Assembly: GCA_948144175.1 (NCBI GenBank)
Contig: CANXME010002052.1
Span: forward strand, 1-64,000
Direction of reading: 5' to 3'
DNA length: 64,000 nt
Origin: Closterium sp. NIES-65
Lineage: Eukaryota > Streptophyta > Zygnematophyceae > Desmidiales > Closteriaceae
The position numbers were made by a program, and so were the translations under genes. The notes beneath the pieces were generated by a model, which was not told where the DNA came from, did not search any database, and saw nothing but the letters and a program-made list of their open reading frames with translations. Below are positions 41,796 through 51,742 of this stretch, one piece after another (the first letter of the stretch is position 1; every line of letters starts with the position of its first letter).

Positions 41796-44700
41796 ATGCC
41801 TCTCTACACCCAGCTGTCGCTATTATCTCACTGCCATAATTGCTCAATATCGCCACCGTCCCTCTGCATTCGCTCGGACCGTCAGCCTGGTCTACCCATT
41901 TCTCGATCCTCCGCACAATCCAGCATTTCTAATAGTAGCCTCATGTCGAGTCGTAGCCTCGTCTTAGCGCCATTGCCGCTGCCGCTGCTTATGCCGCGGC
42001 GAAATGGTCCCTGGGATTCTGGAAACCGGCGGTCCTGCTCTAGCAGGATTGTAACCGCCGCGACGCCAGGCGCAGCCGGGGGAATGCGCGCACCCCCCGC
42101 TTCCCCTTTCGCTTCCCCCAGTTCCACCTCCCCGCGCTCCGCTATCCCCGGCTCCGCGTCCCCCCATTCCGCTCTGCGCACCCTCCAAACTCGTAGGCAA
42201 TCCCGCTCTAGCCGCATCACAACCGCTGCAGCGTCAAATGCCCCGGGTGGAGCTTCCGCCTCCCCCGCATCCGCGCCCGCTGCGCCTAGGCCCGGCGCGA
42301 GCGGAGGCGGGGAGGCGCTTATATCGGGGGAAGGGCTGGCGAAGAGCTTCGGAATGGACGTTCTTTTCGAGGGGCTGGATGTGACTATAAGCAGAGGGCA
42401 GAAGCTGGGGCTGCTGGGGCGGAACGGATGCGGTAAAAGCACATTGCTGAGGATACTAGCGGGGATGGACGCACCTGATAAGGGCAAGGTGCAGCGCCGG
42501 CGGCACCTGAACCTGGCGTTTCTCGCTCAGGTGAATTCAACAATAACTACACGGCCAGTCCGACCCTAGCTGCTCTTATCTTTAGGCACATAAGGTTGTT
42601 GAGTAAACCAGGGGCCGGACCTGCCCGCCGGGATCCAGACCTGCCCGCCGGGATCCAGACCTGCCCGCCGGGATCCAGACCTGCCCGCTTATTTCTGTGC
42701 ACATAAGGTTGTCAACACTTTTCCATGCCCTCCTTTATCCCTAACCCCCAACCCCAACTCTCGAACCCCAAACCCCAAACCCCGAACCCCGAACCCTGAA
42801 CAGGACCCCGATTTACCCGCGTCTCTGTCTCTTCTAGACGCAGTACTATCTGCAGACAATGCCGCCATGCGTGCTGTGAGGGAGTACTCACTGCATTTCA
42901 TAACCCCGAAACCCACTACCCTAAAATCACCAGGATCCGGACCTACCCGCGTCTCTGTCACTTCTAGACGCGGTGTTGTCAGCGGACAATGCGGCCATGC
43001 GTGCTGTGAGGGAGTACGAGCGAGCAGCACAGAGGATGAAGGGCCGAGGTGCGTGTGTGAATACGGTTTGTGGTTGTGGAGCAACTTGTAAAGGGGATGA
43101 GAGCAGGGGTGAGGGGAAGGGGCATTGGTTGGCAGGGCTATCATCGGACAATGCCGCCATGCGTGCTGTGAGGGAGTACAAGCGAGCAGCTCAGAGGATG
43201 AAAGGCCGAGGTGTGTGTTGTGGGGCGGCTTATATAGGGGATGGAAGCAGGGGTGAGGGGAGAGGGAGGGCTATCAGCAGACAATGCTGCCATGTGCGCT
43301 GCGAGGGAGTCCGAGCGAGCAGCGCAGAGGATGAAGGGCGGCGGTGTGTGTTGTGGGGCGGCTTATAAAGGGGATGAAAGCAGGGGTAAGCGCAGTATGC
43401 GTGTGGTAGTGAAGTGGATGGGTTGGAGGCCATTGGGGCATGGAATGTGGTGGCAGAGGCGGAGCAGCTCACATCTACTTTTTAGAATTCTCAAAAGTAG
43501 CTCACATCTACCTCCCTACACCCTAAACCCCCCTTGAACCCCTTCACCCACCCCCTCCTCCCGCCCCCCCCCCCCCGGTGCTTCCACCAGACCCCACCCC
43601 TCTTCAGAGGCAGCAGCGCTGCAGCGAGCCATGGATGGGGTGGAGGCGATGGGGGCATGGGACGTGGTGGCAGAGGCGGGGAAGAGGGTTGCTCATTATT
43701 CAACCCCCCTCCCCTACGCTCTCAACCCTACCCCTCAAAACCCCAAACCCCAAACCACCAGACCCCACCCCCTCGGAGGCAGCAGCGCTGCAGCGGGCCA
43801 TGGATGGGGTGGAGGCGATGGGGGCATGGGACGTGGTGGCAGAAGCAGAGAAGCTGCTGGAGATCCTCGGGCTGGGGGACGCTGCTCTCACCAACGGTGG
43901 TGGCGGTGGTGGCGGGGGGATTATGGAGCGGCAAGTTTCGTCGCTTAGTGGCGGGCAGAAGAAGAGAGTGGCCCTGGCTGCGACGCTGCTGGCAAAGCCA
44001 GAGCTGATCATTCTCGATGTGAGTGGCTTTGTGCGTGATGCGAGTCAGGGAAGAGAGGGATTGAGGGAAAGGGAGAGATAGGAAGAGAAAGGAGGGAGAG
44101 GAGGAGTGGAAGAGGGCGGGTGGCCCCCTGGCTGCGACGCTGCTGGTGAAACCAGAGCTGATCATTCTCGATGTGAGTGGGCTTTGCCGATGTGAGTGGC
44201 TGTGTCAGTGTGAGTGCATTTGTTGATGTGCGTTACGAGGAGAAAAAATGAGGGAGGGAGAGGAGGATAAGGAGAGGGTGGCCCCCTGGCTGCGACGCTG
44301 CTGGCGAAACCAGAGCTCATCATTCTCGATGTGAGTGGCTTTGTCAAAGTGAGTGTGGAAGAGAAGGATTGAGGGAGAGGTGGACAGCTAAGACCTCAAA
44401 GAAACCAGAGCTCATCATTCTCGATGTGAGTCGATCTGCCTGCCTCTCCGCCTCTGCCTCTCCGCCTCTGCCTCTCCGCCTCTGCCTCTCCGCCTCTGCC
44501 TCTCCGCCTCTGCCTCTCCGCCTCTGCCTCTCCGCCTCTGCCTCTCCGCCTCTTCCTCTCCGCCTCTGCCTCTCCGCCTCTTCCCGCCTGAACAAGGGCA
44601 AGATTCAAAGAATTCTGCATTCACCACTCCCCCTTACCCAGATCCCCCACTCCTTTTCCTCTCCCTCTATCTCCATTACTCCTTGAATCCCCTCCTGCCA

Positions 44701-47700
44701 CCCCATTGCTCTTTGCCACTCCTCACCATTAGGAGCCCACCAACCACATGGACGGGACAGTCATTGATTGAATGTCGCCCTGCCCCCTCCCACTGTCCAT
44801 CACGTTTTCAATCCCCCACCCACCACTCTACCCACTGACCGCAGGAGCCCACCAACCACATGGACGTGGCGGTCATTGATTGGATGCAATCCGCCCTCTC
44901 CGACCCCTCTCTCACCGTCGTCCTCGTCTCTCACGACCGTTACTTTCTCGATGCCGTTGCACGCAAATGCTCGAGATGACACCCTTGGTGGCTTCTCACC
45001 CACACGCCCACTCATATTCCTCGCCTCAACCCTACCCCTGAACCTGAAAGAACCTAATTCCGTCTCCTCCTCCACCCACCCTCCCCCTCACCAGGAGCCC
45101 ACCAACCACATGGACGTGGCAGTCATTGATTGGATGCAATCCGCCCTCTCCGACCCCTCTCTCACCGTCGTCCTCGTCTCCCACGACCGTTACTTTCTCG
45201 ACGCCGTCTGCACTCAAATGCTCGAGATCGACCGGGGGACCTCCTTCCGCCACTCGGGCAACTACACAAACTTTTTGGCTGCCCGGGCGAAGAGGGCGGT
45301 CGAAGAAGCCGCCGCGATTGGCCGGGCAGCAAACACGCTGCGGCGGGAGGGGGAGTGGATGCGGCGAATGCCGAAAGCTAGATCGACTAAGTCCCGGTCG
45401 AGAATCGACCGGTTTTTGGCGCTTACTAAAGCAACGGCGGAGAAAAGGCAGCGGCAGCAGCAGGCGGCGGTGGGGAGTGTGGTGGAGATGGGTATGGGGG
45501 AGGCACGACTGGGTGGGAAGGTGTTGGAGTTGAGAGATGCTACGGCAATGCGAGGAGAGAGCACCGTGTTTGAAGGGTTTACGTGAGTGCGGTGGGGGAG
45601 GGTTGGGAGGGATGGGAAGGGATGGGAATGTGATTGTTTGGTGGACTGTGGCTCTTGGTATCACGGCTGTGTGCTGTGTGTGGGATGGGAAGGTGCAGGA
45701 GTTGAGAGATGCGACGGCCATGAGGGGAGTGAGCACTGTGTTTGAAGGGTTCACGTGAGTGTGGGGAGGCGGATGGGGGAGGATGGGGGTGTGATTACTT
45801 GGTGGGCTGTGGCTGTTGGTTGTACGGCTGAGGGAGCTGTGTGTGGGATGGGAAGGTGTTGGATGGAGCTGAGAGATGCGACGGCAACGCGAGGAGAGAC
45901 CCCTGCGTTTGAAGGGTTCACATGAGTGTTGGGGAAGGGGTTGTGGTGGGGAAGGATGGGGGTGTGGGTTATGGGCATGTATTTTGAGAATTCTCAGAAT
46001 ACATATGCAGCATCAAATCTCAGAATACATATGCAGCATCAAATCTCAGAATACATATGCAGCATCAAATCTCTCTCCCAGGGTGTTAGTTACGGCCAGT
46101 TACGGTGCCTCATCTCAGTTTTCTATGCGCGTCAAAACTGAGATGAGGCACCGTGTTTACCCATGTCCTCTACCTTAGCCCCCTTGTCACATGTCCCTGA
46201 GATGTTTGCACAACTCTTCCATGTCCATACGGGAGCTTGCAGAGTGTGATAAGTCGAGTTTTGAGTTTTGAGACGTCTCAAAAGTCCATGTCCATACGGG
46301 AGCTTGCAGAGTGTGATAAGTCGAGTTTTGAGTCGACTCCGATGAGCTTGCAAAACTCGGCTTATCACGCTCTGCCTTGGCCTCCTTCTCCCCAGTTTGC
46401 ACAACTCTTCCATGTCCCCAGCACGCACAAATACCTCCCGTATTCCGCATGCCCTCCATCCCTCCATCCCCTCATGCCCTGTCTTGGCCTCCTTCTCCCC
46501 AGTTTGCACAACTCTTCCATGTCCATACGGGAGCTTGCACGCATAAATACCTCCCGTATCCCCCATGGCCCCCATCCCTACATCCCCTCATGCCCTGTCT
46601 TGGCCCCCTTGTCCCCCATCCTCTTGCATGCTCTCCCCGCGGCATACCGTCAGGTATGAGTTTGGTCGCGGGGATCGGCTGGGAGTGGTGGGCCGAAACG
46701 GAGCAGGGAAGACCACTGTAAGCACCTTACCTTAACTAGCCACAATTTTCGAGTTTTGAGTCGACTCAAAACTCGACTCATTACACCCACTGTAAGCACC
46801 TTACCTCAACTAGCCACAAATTTCTTCTTCTTCTTCATGGATCGGCTTAACTTAACCCAATTTTCTGGGGTCATCGGTATTCTTCTCTTTTCTCCTTCTC
46901 TCTCTCGCCCCTTCTTCCCTCCCGCTCTCCTCACTCCTTTCCACTTTCCTCCCTCGTCTTTTGTCCCTCTTCCTCTTACAAGATTGTCTCTTTCCCCTCT
47001 GCCCCCCACCCCTTCCCTCCCTTCAGTTCCTAGATGCATTGGCAGGGCTGCTGCCTCTCCCATCGGGTACCAGAGATGTGGGGGAGACGGTGGTGATGGG
47101 CTATTACACACAGCACATGCCCCCCGTGCCGGACAACATGCTCGACTTTGTTCAGAACTTCCCCTTTCCCTTCTTCTCCCTCTCCCCTTCCTCTCCATCT
47201 CCCCTCTTCTCAGTTCCTAGACGCGTTAGCAGGCCTCCTGCCTCTCCCTTCCGGTACCAGAGATGTGGGGGAGACGGTGGTGATGGGCTATTACACACAG
47301 CACATGCCCCCCGTGCCGGACAACATGAGAGTTCTCGACTTTGTTCAAAACTTCAACCCGACAGCTGCTGTCCTCGGCTCCTGGGGCTCCATCCCTGCTG
47401 CAGCTGCCGCTGCTGCTGCTGGTGATGGTTCTGCCTCTAGTTCTTCTCCCGTTGCTGCTGGTTCGGGTGGGGCTTCTATGTCTGGAGGGAGTGGTTCGGA
47501 CGAGCCTGTTTCCGCTTCGGAGCTTCTGGAGCGGTTTGGATTTCCCCGGGCGAAGCAGTACGCCTGGTGAGACCCTGCTTTCCCATTGTTGGCACTCAAT
47601 ATGTCAGTGGGCCTAATACATTCGGTTCACCTTAGTAGGCTCCCTCCGCTCCTTGAATATGTTCTTCCTCCGTTTCCCTCACGTTCCTCCCTCCTACGTG

Positions 47701-49102
47701 TCCATTTGTGTCTCCATTGTACTGACCTGTCCCTTCATTGTATCACTGTTGCACCCCAGCCATGCCCACACATCCGGGCGTCGAAGCTGAGTGGAGGGGA
47801 GAAACGGCGGCTGCTGCTGGCAGCAGTGTCGGCGCAGCGGCCAAACTTCCTCATGCCTCCTCACTGCGCCGCCCTGCCTCTTCTTTCGTTCTACTCATCT
47901 CCCCGTCCCCCGCTTTCCTGCACATCAGGGCGTCAAAGCTGAGTGGAGGGGAGAAACGGCGGCTGTTACTGGCAGCAGTGTTGGCGCAGCGCCCAAACTT
48001 CCTCATGCTGGATGAGCCCACCAACGACCTCGACTTACAAACCATCGAGGTATGCACTCTAGGCACTTCTGCCTAGCAGTCTTCTGCACAGCAGTCTTGG
48101 CGCAGCAACCCAACTTCCTCATGCTGGATGAACCCACCAACGACCTCGACTTGCAGACCATAGAGGTGAGCCTTGTAGGCACAAGTGTGTGTCTCTGTGT
48201 TTGAGACAGCAGTGTTGGCGCAGAGACCCAACTGCCTGATGCTGGACGAGCCCACCAACGATCTTGACCTGCAGACCATTGAGGTGAGCCTTGTAGGCAC
48301 TGACACCGCAGCTGCTTGTTCTAGGTATGTTGGTGAAGAGCAAGGGTGTGCCTGTGTTTGAGACAGCAGTGTTGGTGCAGCGGCCCAACTTCCTCATGCT
48401 TGATGAACCCACCAACGACCTGGGCTGACAAACCATCGAGGTACCTTCTAGCCACTGCAGCTGCTTGCTTGCTGAGGCACGTGGGGATGGCACGGTTGTT
48501 CTCGGTATGCTGGTGAACATCATTGTGTGCGTGTGCTCAACACCCCTGCTTCTGTCCTTCCCCAGGCTCTGGAGTCATTCCTCTCAGCGTACGAGGGCTG
48601 TCTGCTAGTGGCCTCCCACGACCGGGCATTCATGGATGCGGTGGTTGACCGCCAGTTCGTGCTGCAAGGGGACGGACAGGTGTTGCTTTACGACGGGCTG
48701 TTCTCGGAATATCTCGCTGACGCGCAGGAGCAAAAAGCGGAGATGGAAAAAGAGGAGAAGGAGAGGGTTGCGGAGGAGGAGAGGAGGAAGGAGGCTGAAG
48801 CAAAGAGTGTGGCTGAGGAGCGGAGGAAGGGGGAGGAGGGAGCAGGTTCAGGTGGGATTAAGGTGAAAGGGAAGTCGGCTCGGAAGATGTCGTATATGGA
48901 GAGGAAGGAGTGGGAGCGGTTGGAAAAGGAGATTGAGAAGTTGGAGAAGAAAAAGGTGGCGGTTGAGGCACAGCTGGAGGAGAAGAGCAAGGCGGGAGAT
49001 TTTGCGATGCTCCAAGGGTTGTCCGATGAGCTTGCTGCGCTGGGACAGGCTATAGAGGCGAAATCAGATAGGTGGCTCGAGCTGGCAGAGCTAGCTGAGT
49101 AG
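41796..49102 (+). CDS. Uup-type ABC-F ATPase, probably plastid-targeted
   Basis: Soluble twin-ATPase ABC-F protein; relatives act on ribosomes. Exon 1 (41796-42530) has a Ser/Arg/Pro-rich 170-residue leader (transit-peptide-like), then [12 protein letters not shown] (Walker A1). Exon 2 is best at 42934-43048 ([19 protein letters not shown]). Exon 3, ending at 44019, has [14 protein letters not shown] (signature 1) and LIILD. Exon 4 (45095-45582) has EPTNHMD and [11 protein letters not shown]. Exon 5 (46654-46717) has [11 protein letters not shown]. Then 47214-47566; 47929-48049, with [13 protein letters not shown] and LDEPTNDLD; and 48566-49102, with [10 protein letters not shown] and a C-terminal coiled coil ([20 protein letters not shown]) as in Uup. 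Phases close from exon 3 on; the exon 2-3 join is unresolved. No membrane segment is present, as expected. Nearly every exon has two to five tandem copies, one with a stop inside LDEPTND. Confidence 0.88.
42613..42688 (+). repeat. 20-bp minisatellite derived from ABC-F exon 2
   Basis: Four units of CCTGCCCGCCGGGATCCAGA. The unit matches the start of exon 2 at 42934 (GATCCGGACCTACCCGC, encoding DPDLPA), so a coding exon edge seems to have seeded the array. Confidence 0.8.
42802..43345 (+). repeat. Tandem copies of ABC-F exon 2
   Basis: Copies encoding [20 protein letters not shown] are at about 42802-42890, 42934-43048, 43136-43210 and 43265-43345. The first lacks the end; the third and fourth lack the [11 protein letters not shown] start. 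Confidence 0.85.
43479..43496. repeat. 18-bp palindrome, AATT centre, with 13-bp direct repeats
   Basis: TTTTTAGAATTCTCAAAA, one mismatch. AGCTCACATCTAC occurs at 43466-43478 and again at 43499-43511, two bases after the element, resembling a target-site duplication. Confidence 0.8.
43976..44427 (+). repeat. Tandem copies of the [15 protein letters not shown] exon end
   Basis: The intact exon ends at 44019; partial copies with GAT|GTGAGT donors end at about 44172, 44331 and 44427, carrying an intron segment rich in GAGGGA. Confidence 0.8.
44436..44588 (+). repeat. CCTCTCCGCCTCTG minisatellite
   Basis: Eleven 14-bp (or 12-bp variant) units directly after a donor-bearing exon copy at 44428. 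Intronic. Confidence 0.9.
44733..45200 (+). repeat. Tandem copies of the EPTNHMD exon
   Basis: Acceptor plus EPTNHMD at about 44733 (short, reads [12 protein letters not shown]), 44845 (to [13 protein letters not shown], then broken) and 45095 (complete, 488 bp). Confidence 0.85.
45979..46002. repeat. 24-bp palindrome, AATT centre, one mismatch
   Basis: Core TTTTGAGAATTCTCAGAA at 45982-45999. Its right arm is the start of a short tandem repeat, TCTCAGAATACATATGCAGC, present three times up to 46072. Confidence 0.8.
46102..46154. repeat. Foldback with 21-bp perfect arms
   Basis: Arms 46102-46122 (ACGGTGCCTCATCTCAGTTT plus T) and 46134-46154, with an 11-base loop. It is intronic in the ABC-F gene, and of a different sequence from the 18-bp family apart from a TTTT/AAAA inner edge. 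Confidence 0.85.
46220..46375. repeat. Nested duplication and foldback with ACGT and TCGA palindromes
   Basis: TTTTGAGACGTCTCAAAA (46266-46283, perfect) lies between two copies of a roughly 45-bp segment (GTCCATACGGGAGCTTGCAG and on) at 46223-46265 and 46290-46332. A partial TTTTGAGTCGACTC follows at 46326-46339. The segment 46307-46331 then recurs inverted at 46350-46374 with two mismatches. Confidence 0.85.
46750..46775. repeat. 26-bp perfect palindrome, TCGA centre
   Basis: Core TTTTGAGTCGACTCAAAA at 46754-46771, arms extended by CGAG/CTCG. It sits between copies of CACTGTAAGCACCTTACCTT (from 46713) and CACTGTAAGCACCTTACCTC (from 46788). The duplicated piece includes the exon 5 donor. Confidence 0.9.
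47024..48440 (+). repeat. Tandem copies of ABC-F second-cassette exons
   Basis: [20 protein letters not shown] starts at 47024 and 47214. [14 protein letters not shown] starts at 47775 and 47929. LDEPTNDLD...QTIE ends occur at 48049, 48164, 48283 and 48440; the last reads LDEPTNDLG then a stop codon (TGA). Confidence 0.85.
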
Positions 49103-49188
49103 TTCTACATGGATGCCGATGACTTTTATTTGTTCACTTACCTGTTTTCCTTTTTTTGGGTTGCGTAGCAACCCTTTATATTTGGTTT
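49103..49188 (+). terminator. ABC-F 3' untranslated region
   Basis: T-rich, with a small inverted repeat GGGTTGCGTAGCAACCC at 49158-49174. No AATAAA signal was recognised. Confidence 0.35.
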
Positions 49189-49326
49189 CACATTTTGGGG
49201 ATATCATTCAAAGAGTGTTATTTACGCACTTTTTGGAGCACTCGTTTGAATGTTTTGAAACTGTGTTCAAACGGATGCCTCAAAGAGTGGATAAAAAACA
49301 CTCTTGAATGAGATCCCCAAAACATG
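49189..49326. mobile_element. MITE-like foldback hairpin
   Basis: Two arms of about 60 bp (49191-49250 and 49266-49325), inverted and roughly 80% identical, start with CATTTTGGGGATATCATTCA and its counterpart. The loop is about 15 bases. The size and structure fit a foldback or miniature inverted-repeat element in the ABC-F 3' flank. No clear target-site duplication is visible. Confidence 0.7.
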
Positions 49327-50259
49327 TAAGCACGTACGTATCATGTTGAAACCATGAACTTGCTCGACCGTCACAACCTCGTCGATAAATACGGCGGATT
49401 GTACGGCCGGACATAACATTCTGGCATCGACATGAACGAATGCAATTGTACAAATGAACAACAAGGTATGAGGTGGAGTGAATGCTTCAAAATGAATGTT
49501 AAAATGCATCATGCAACAACAGAGGTTGATGGGGTCGTTGAAACAGCGAAAACACGCTGCCCCAAAGACGATTAACAACCTCTAATTGCATACATAACAC
49601 ATACTAACACCACACTTTGAAACACACATCCCACAAACACGAATGCAAACGCGCGTAAAACCCCAGTGAAACAAACACAATGACAACACATAAACACACA
49701 CACGCACAAACACACCCGCACCGCACACACATACATACACAAATAGGTTTGGGAGCAGACAAGCATAACAAAGAGTTGCAATAAGTTAATTATGTATCAA
49801 TCACTGCTACCTTGTCCCCCCCCCTTACTCCCCCTTTCTACCTTCCTTCCTCTCCCTCTACCATCGAAATCTCCTCCCACCCATTTCCACATTGTCTTCT
49901 CTCTCGATCCCTCCCTGCTCCCCACAACGCGTCTCGCACACCTTGCAAAACAAACAGGTCAAGCAGAAAATGAATTGTAGTCGGAAAACGGAGTGAACTA
50001 TTCAATGACGAACACGCACTTGATTGTGAAATGGAACTTGAAAGAAATATGATAAGTACAAAAGATAACCGAATTCGACGACTCACAAGCGTGGTTTGAA
50101 GCAAAGATCCCCTGGGGTCACGCACACCACGCTGGTGTGCAGCAAGGCTCCAGCGAGCAAGGTGCCTTGGTGCAACGAGCTGGGCATCGCCATGCTACAA
50201 GGTGCCAGAGAGTTGCAGCAAGGCACTGGCAGAGGAGCAAGCGGGCTGCCGTAACAAGG
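49327..50259. other. Intergenic, no gene recognised
   Basis: A moderately AT-rich stretch with an ACACACA-rich part at 49600-49745 and a CT-rich part at 49810-49880. Short frames here look accidental. Confidence 0.5.
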
Positions 50260-51210
50260 CATGAGCTCACTGCAGCAAGGCATGAGCTCACTGCAGCAAG
50301 GCGTGAGCTCACTGCAGCAAGGCATGAGCTCACTGCAGCAAGGCATGAGCTCACTGCAGCAAGGCGTAAGCTCACTGCAGCAAGGCATGAGCTCACTGCA
50401 GCAAGGCGTGAGCTCACTGCAGCAAGGCGTGAGCTCACTGCAGCAAGGCGTGAGCTCACTGCAGCAAGGCGTGAGCTCACTGCAGCAACGCGTGAGCTCA
50501 CTGCAGCAACGCGTGAGCTCACTGCAGCAAGGCGTGAGCTCACTGCAGCAAGGCGTGAGCTCACTGCAGCAACGCGTGAGCTCACTGCAGCAAGGCGTGA
50601 GCTCACTGCAGCAACGCGTGAGCACACTGCAGCAACGCGTGAGCTCACTGCAGCAAGGCGTGAGCTCACTGCAGCAAGGCGTGAGCTCACTGCAGCAAGG
50701 CGTGAGCTCACTCCAGCAAGGCGTGAGCTCACTGCAGCAAGGCGTGAGCTCACTGCAGCAACGCGTGAGCACACTGCAGCAACGCGTGAGCACACTGCAG
50801 CAAGGCGTGAGCTCACTGCAGCAACGCGTGAGCTCACTGGAGCAAGGCGTGAGCTCACTGCAGCAAGGCGTGAGCTCACTGCAGCAAGGCGTGAGCTCAC
50901 TGCAGCAACGCGTGAGCTCACTGCAGCAAGGCGTGAGCTCACTGCAGCAAGGCGTGAGCTCACTGCAGCAAGGCGTGAGCTCACTGCAGCAAGGCGTGAG
51001 CTCACTGCAGCAAGGCGTGAGCTCACTGCAGCAAGGCGTGAGCTCACTGCAGCAACGCGTGAGCTCACTGCAGCAACGCGTGAGCTCACTGGAGCAAGGC
51101 GTGAGCTCACTGCAGCAACGCGTGAGCTCACTGTAGCAACGCGTGAGCTCACTGGAGCAAGGCGTGAGCTCACTGGAGCAAGGCGTGAGCTCACTGGAGC
51201 AAGGCGTGCG
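50260..51210 (+). repeat. 21-bp minisatellite, about 45 units
   Basis: Unit GTGAGCTCACTGCAGCAAGGC, with variants CAACGC, GGAGCA and GAGCACA. Each unit contains the palindromes TGAGCTCA and CTGCAG. Because 21 is a multiple of three and the unit has no stop, several frames on both strands stay open; the plus frame at 50261 reads VSSLQQG heptads. A single C-to-T change makes a TAG at 51134-51136. Coding status is uncertain. Confidence 0.9.
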
Positions 51211-51309
51211 CAATAATTTGCCAGCGCGCAGCGCTGCAAGGCCGCTGCAGGAATTCGCCAGCGCACTGCCGCAACAAGCAGCGCACAAGCCACCAGCGCG
51301 CGGCACGCT

Positions 51310-51593
51310 GCAAGGTGCCAGCGAGCTAATCGCCAGCGCATTAGGCGCCAGCGCGCTAGGCGCCAGCGCCTTAGAAGCCAGCGCGCTAGGCGCCAGCGCG
51401 ATAGGCGCCAGCGCGCTAGGCGCCAGCGCGCTAGGCGCCAGCGCGTTACACGCCAGCGCGCTAGGCGCCAGTGCGATAGGCGCCAGCGCGCTAGGCGCCA
51501 GCGCCATACGCGCCAGCGCGCTAGGCGCCAGCGCCTTAGGCGCCAGCGCACTAGGCGCCAGCGCCTTAGGCGCCAGCCGCTAGGCGCCAGCGC
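51310..51593 (+). repeat. 15-bp minisatellite, left part
   Basis: About 19 copies of GGCGCCAGCGCGCTA with A/T/C variants at two or three positions. Reads ASALG (plus) or ALAPS (minus). The copia element interrupts it at 51593/51594. Confidence 0.9.
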
Positions 51594-51726
51594 TGTCAAA
51601 CATTATATATGTTATGCTTGTGTAGGCTACAGTGGGTTAGCCTATAGGGGGTACACAGTTCTAGGGTTTACTACTTGTACTCATTTTCACTTCTAGTTCA
51701 TTCATTCCTGTTCGCTTATTCTCACA
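51594..51726 (+). repeat. 5' LTR of the copia element
   Basis: 133 bp, beginning TGTCAAACATTATATATG and ending CTCACA; TG...CA termini. Very short for a copia LTR, with the promoter presumably in the ATTATATATG region. Confidence 0.95.
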
Positions 51727-51742
51727 TGGTATAGAGCGGGTC
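51727..51742 (+). promoter_or_regulatory. Primer-binding site, initiator-Met tRNA type
   Basis: TGGTATAGAGCGGGTC directly follows the LTR. It matches the usual TGGTATCAGAGC complement of initiator tRNA-Met except for one missing C. Confidence 0.7.

Noticed and set aside
49600-49781. Minus-strand Cys/Val-rich ORF
   Set aside because: Driven by an ACACAC-rich stretch; no other support.
50083-51599. Long open frames on both strands over the 21-bp and 15-bp arrays, taken as separate genes
   Set aside because: The units are multiples of three without stops, so open frames in several phases are expected; kept as a repeat with a stated coding doubt.
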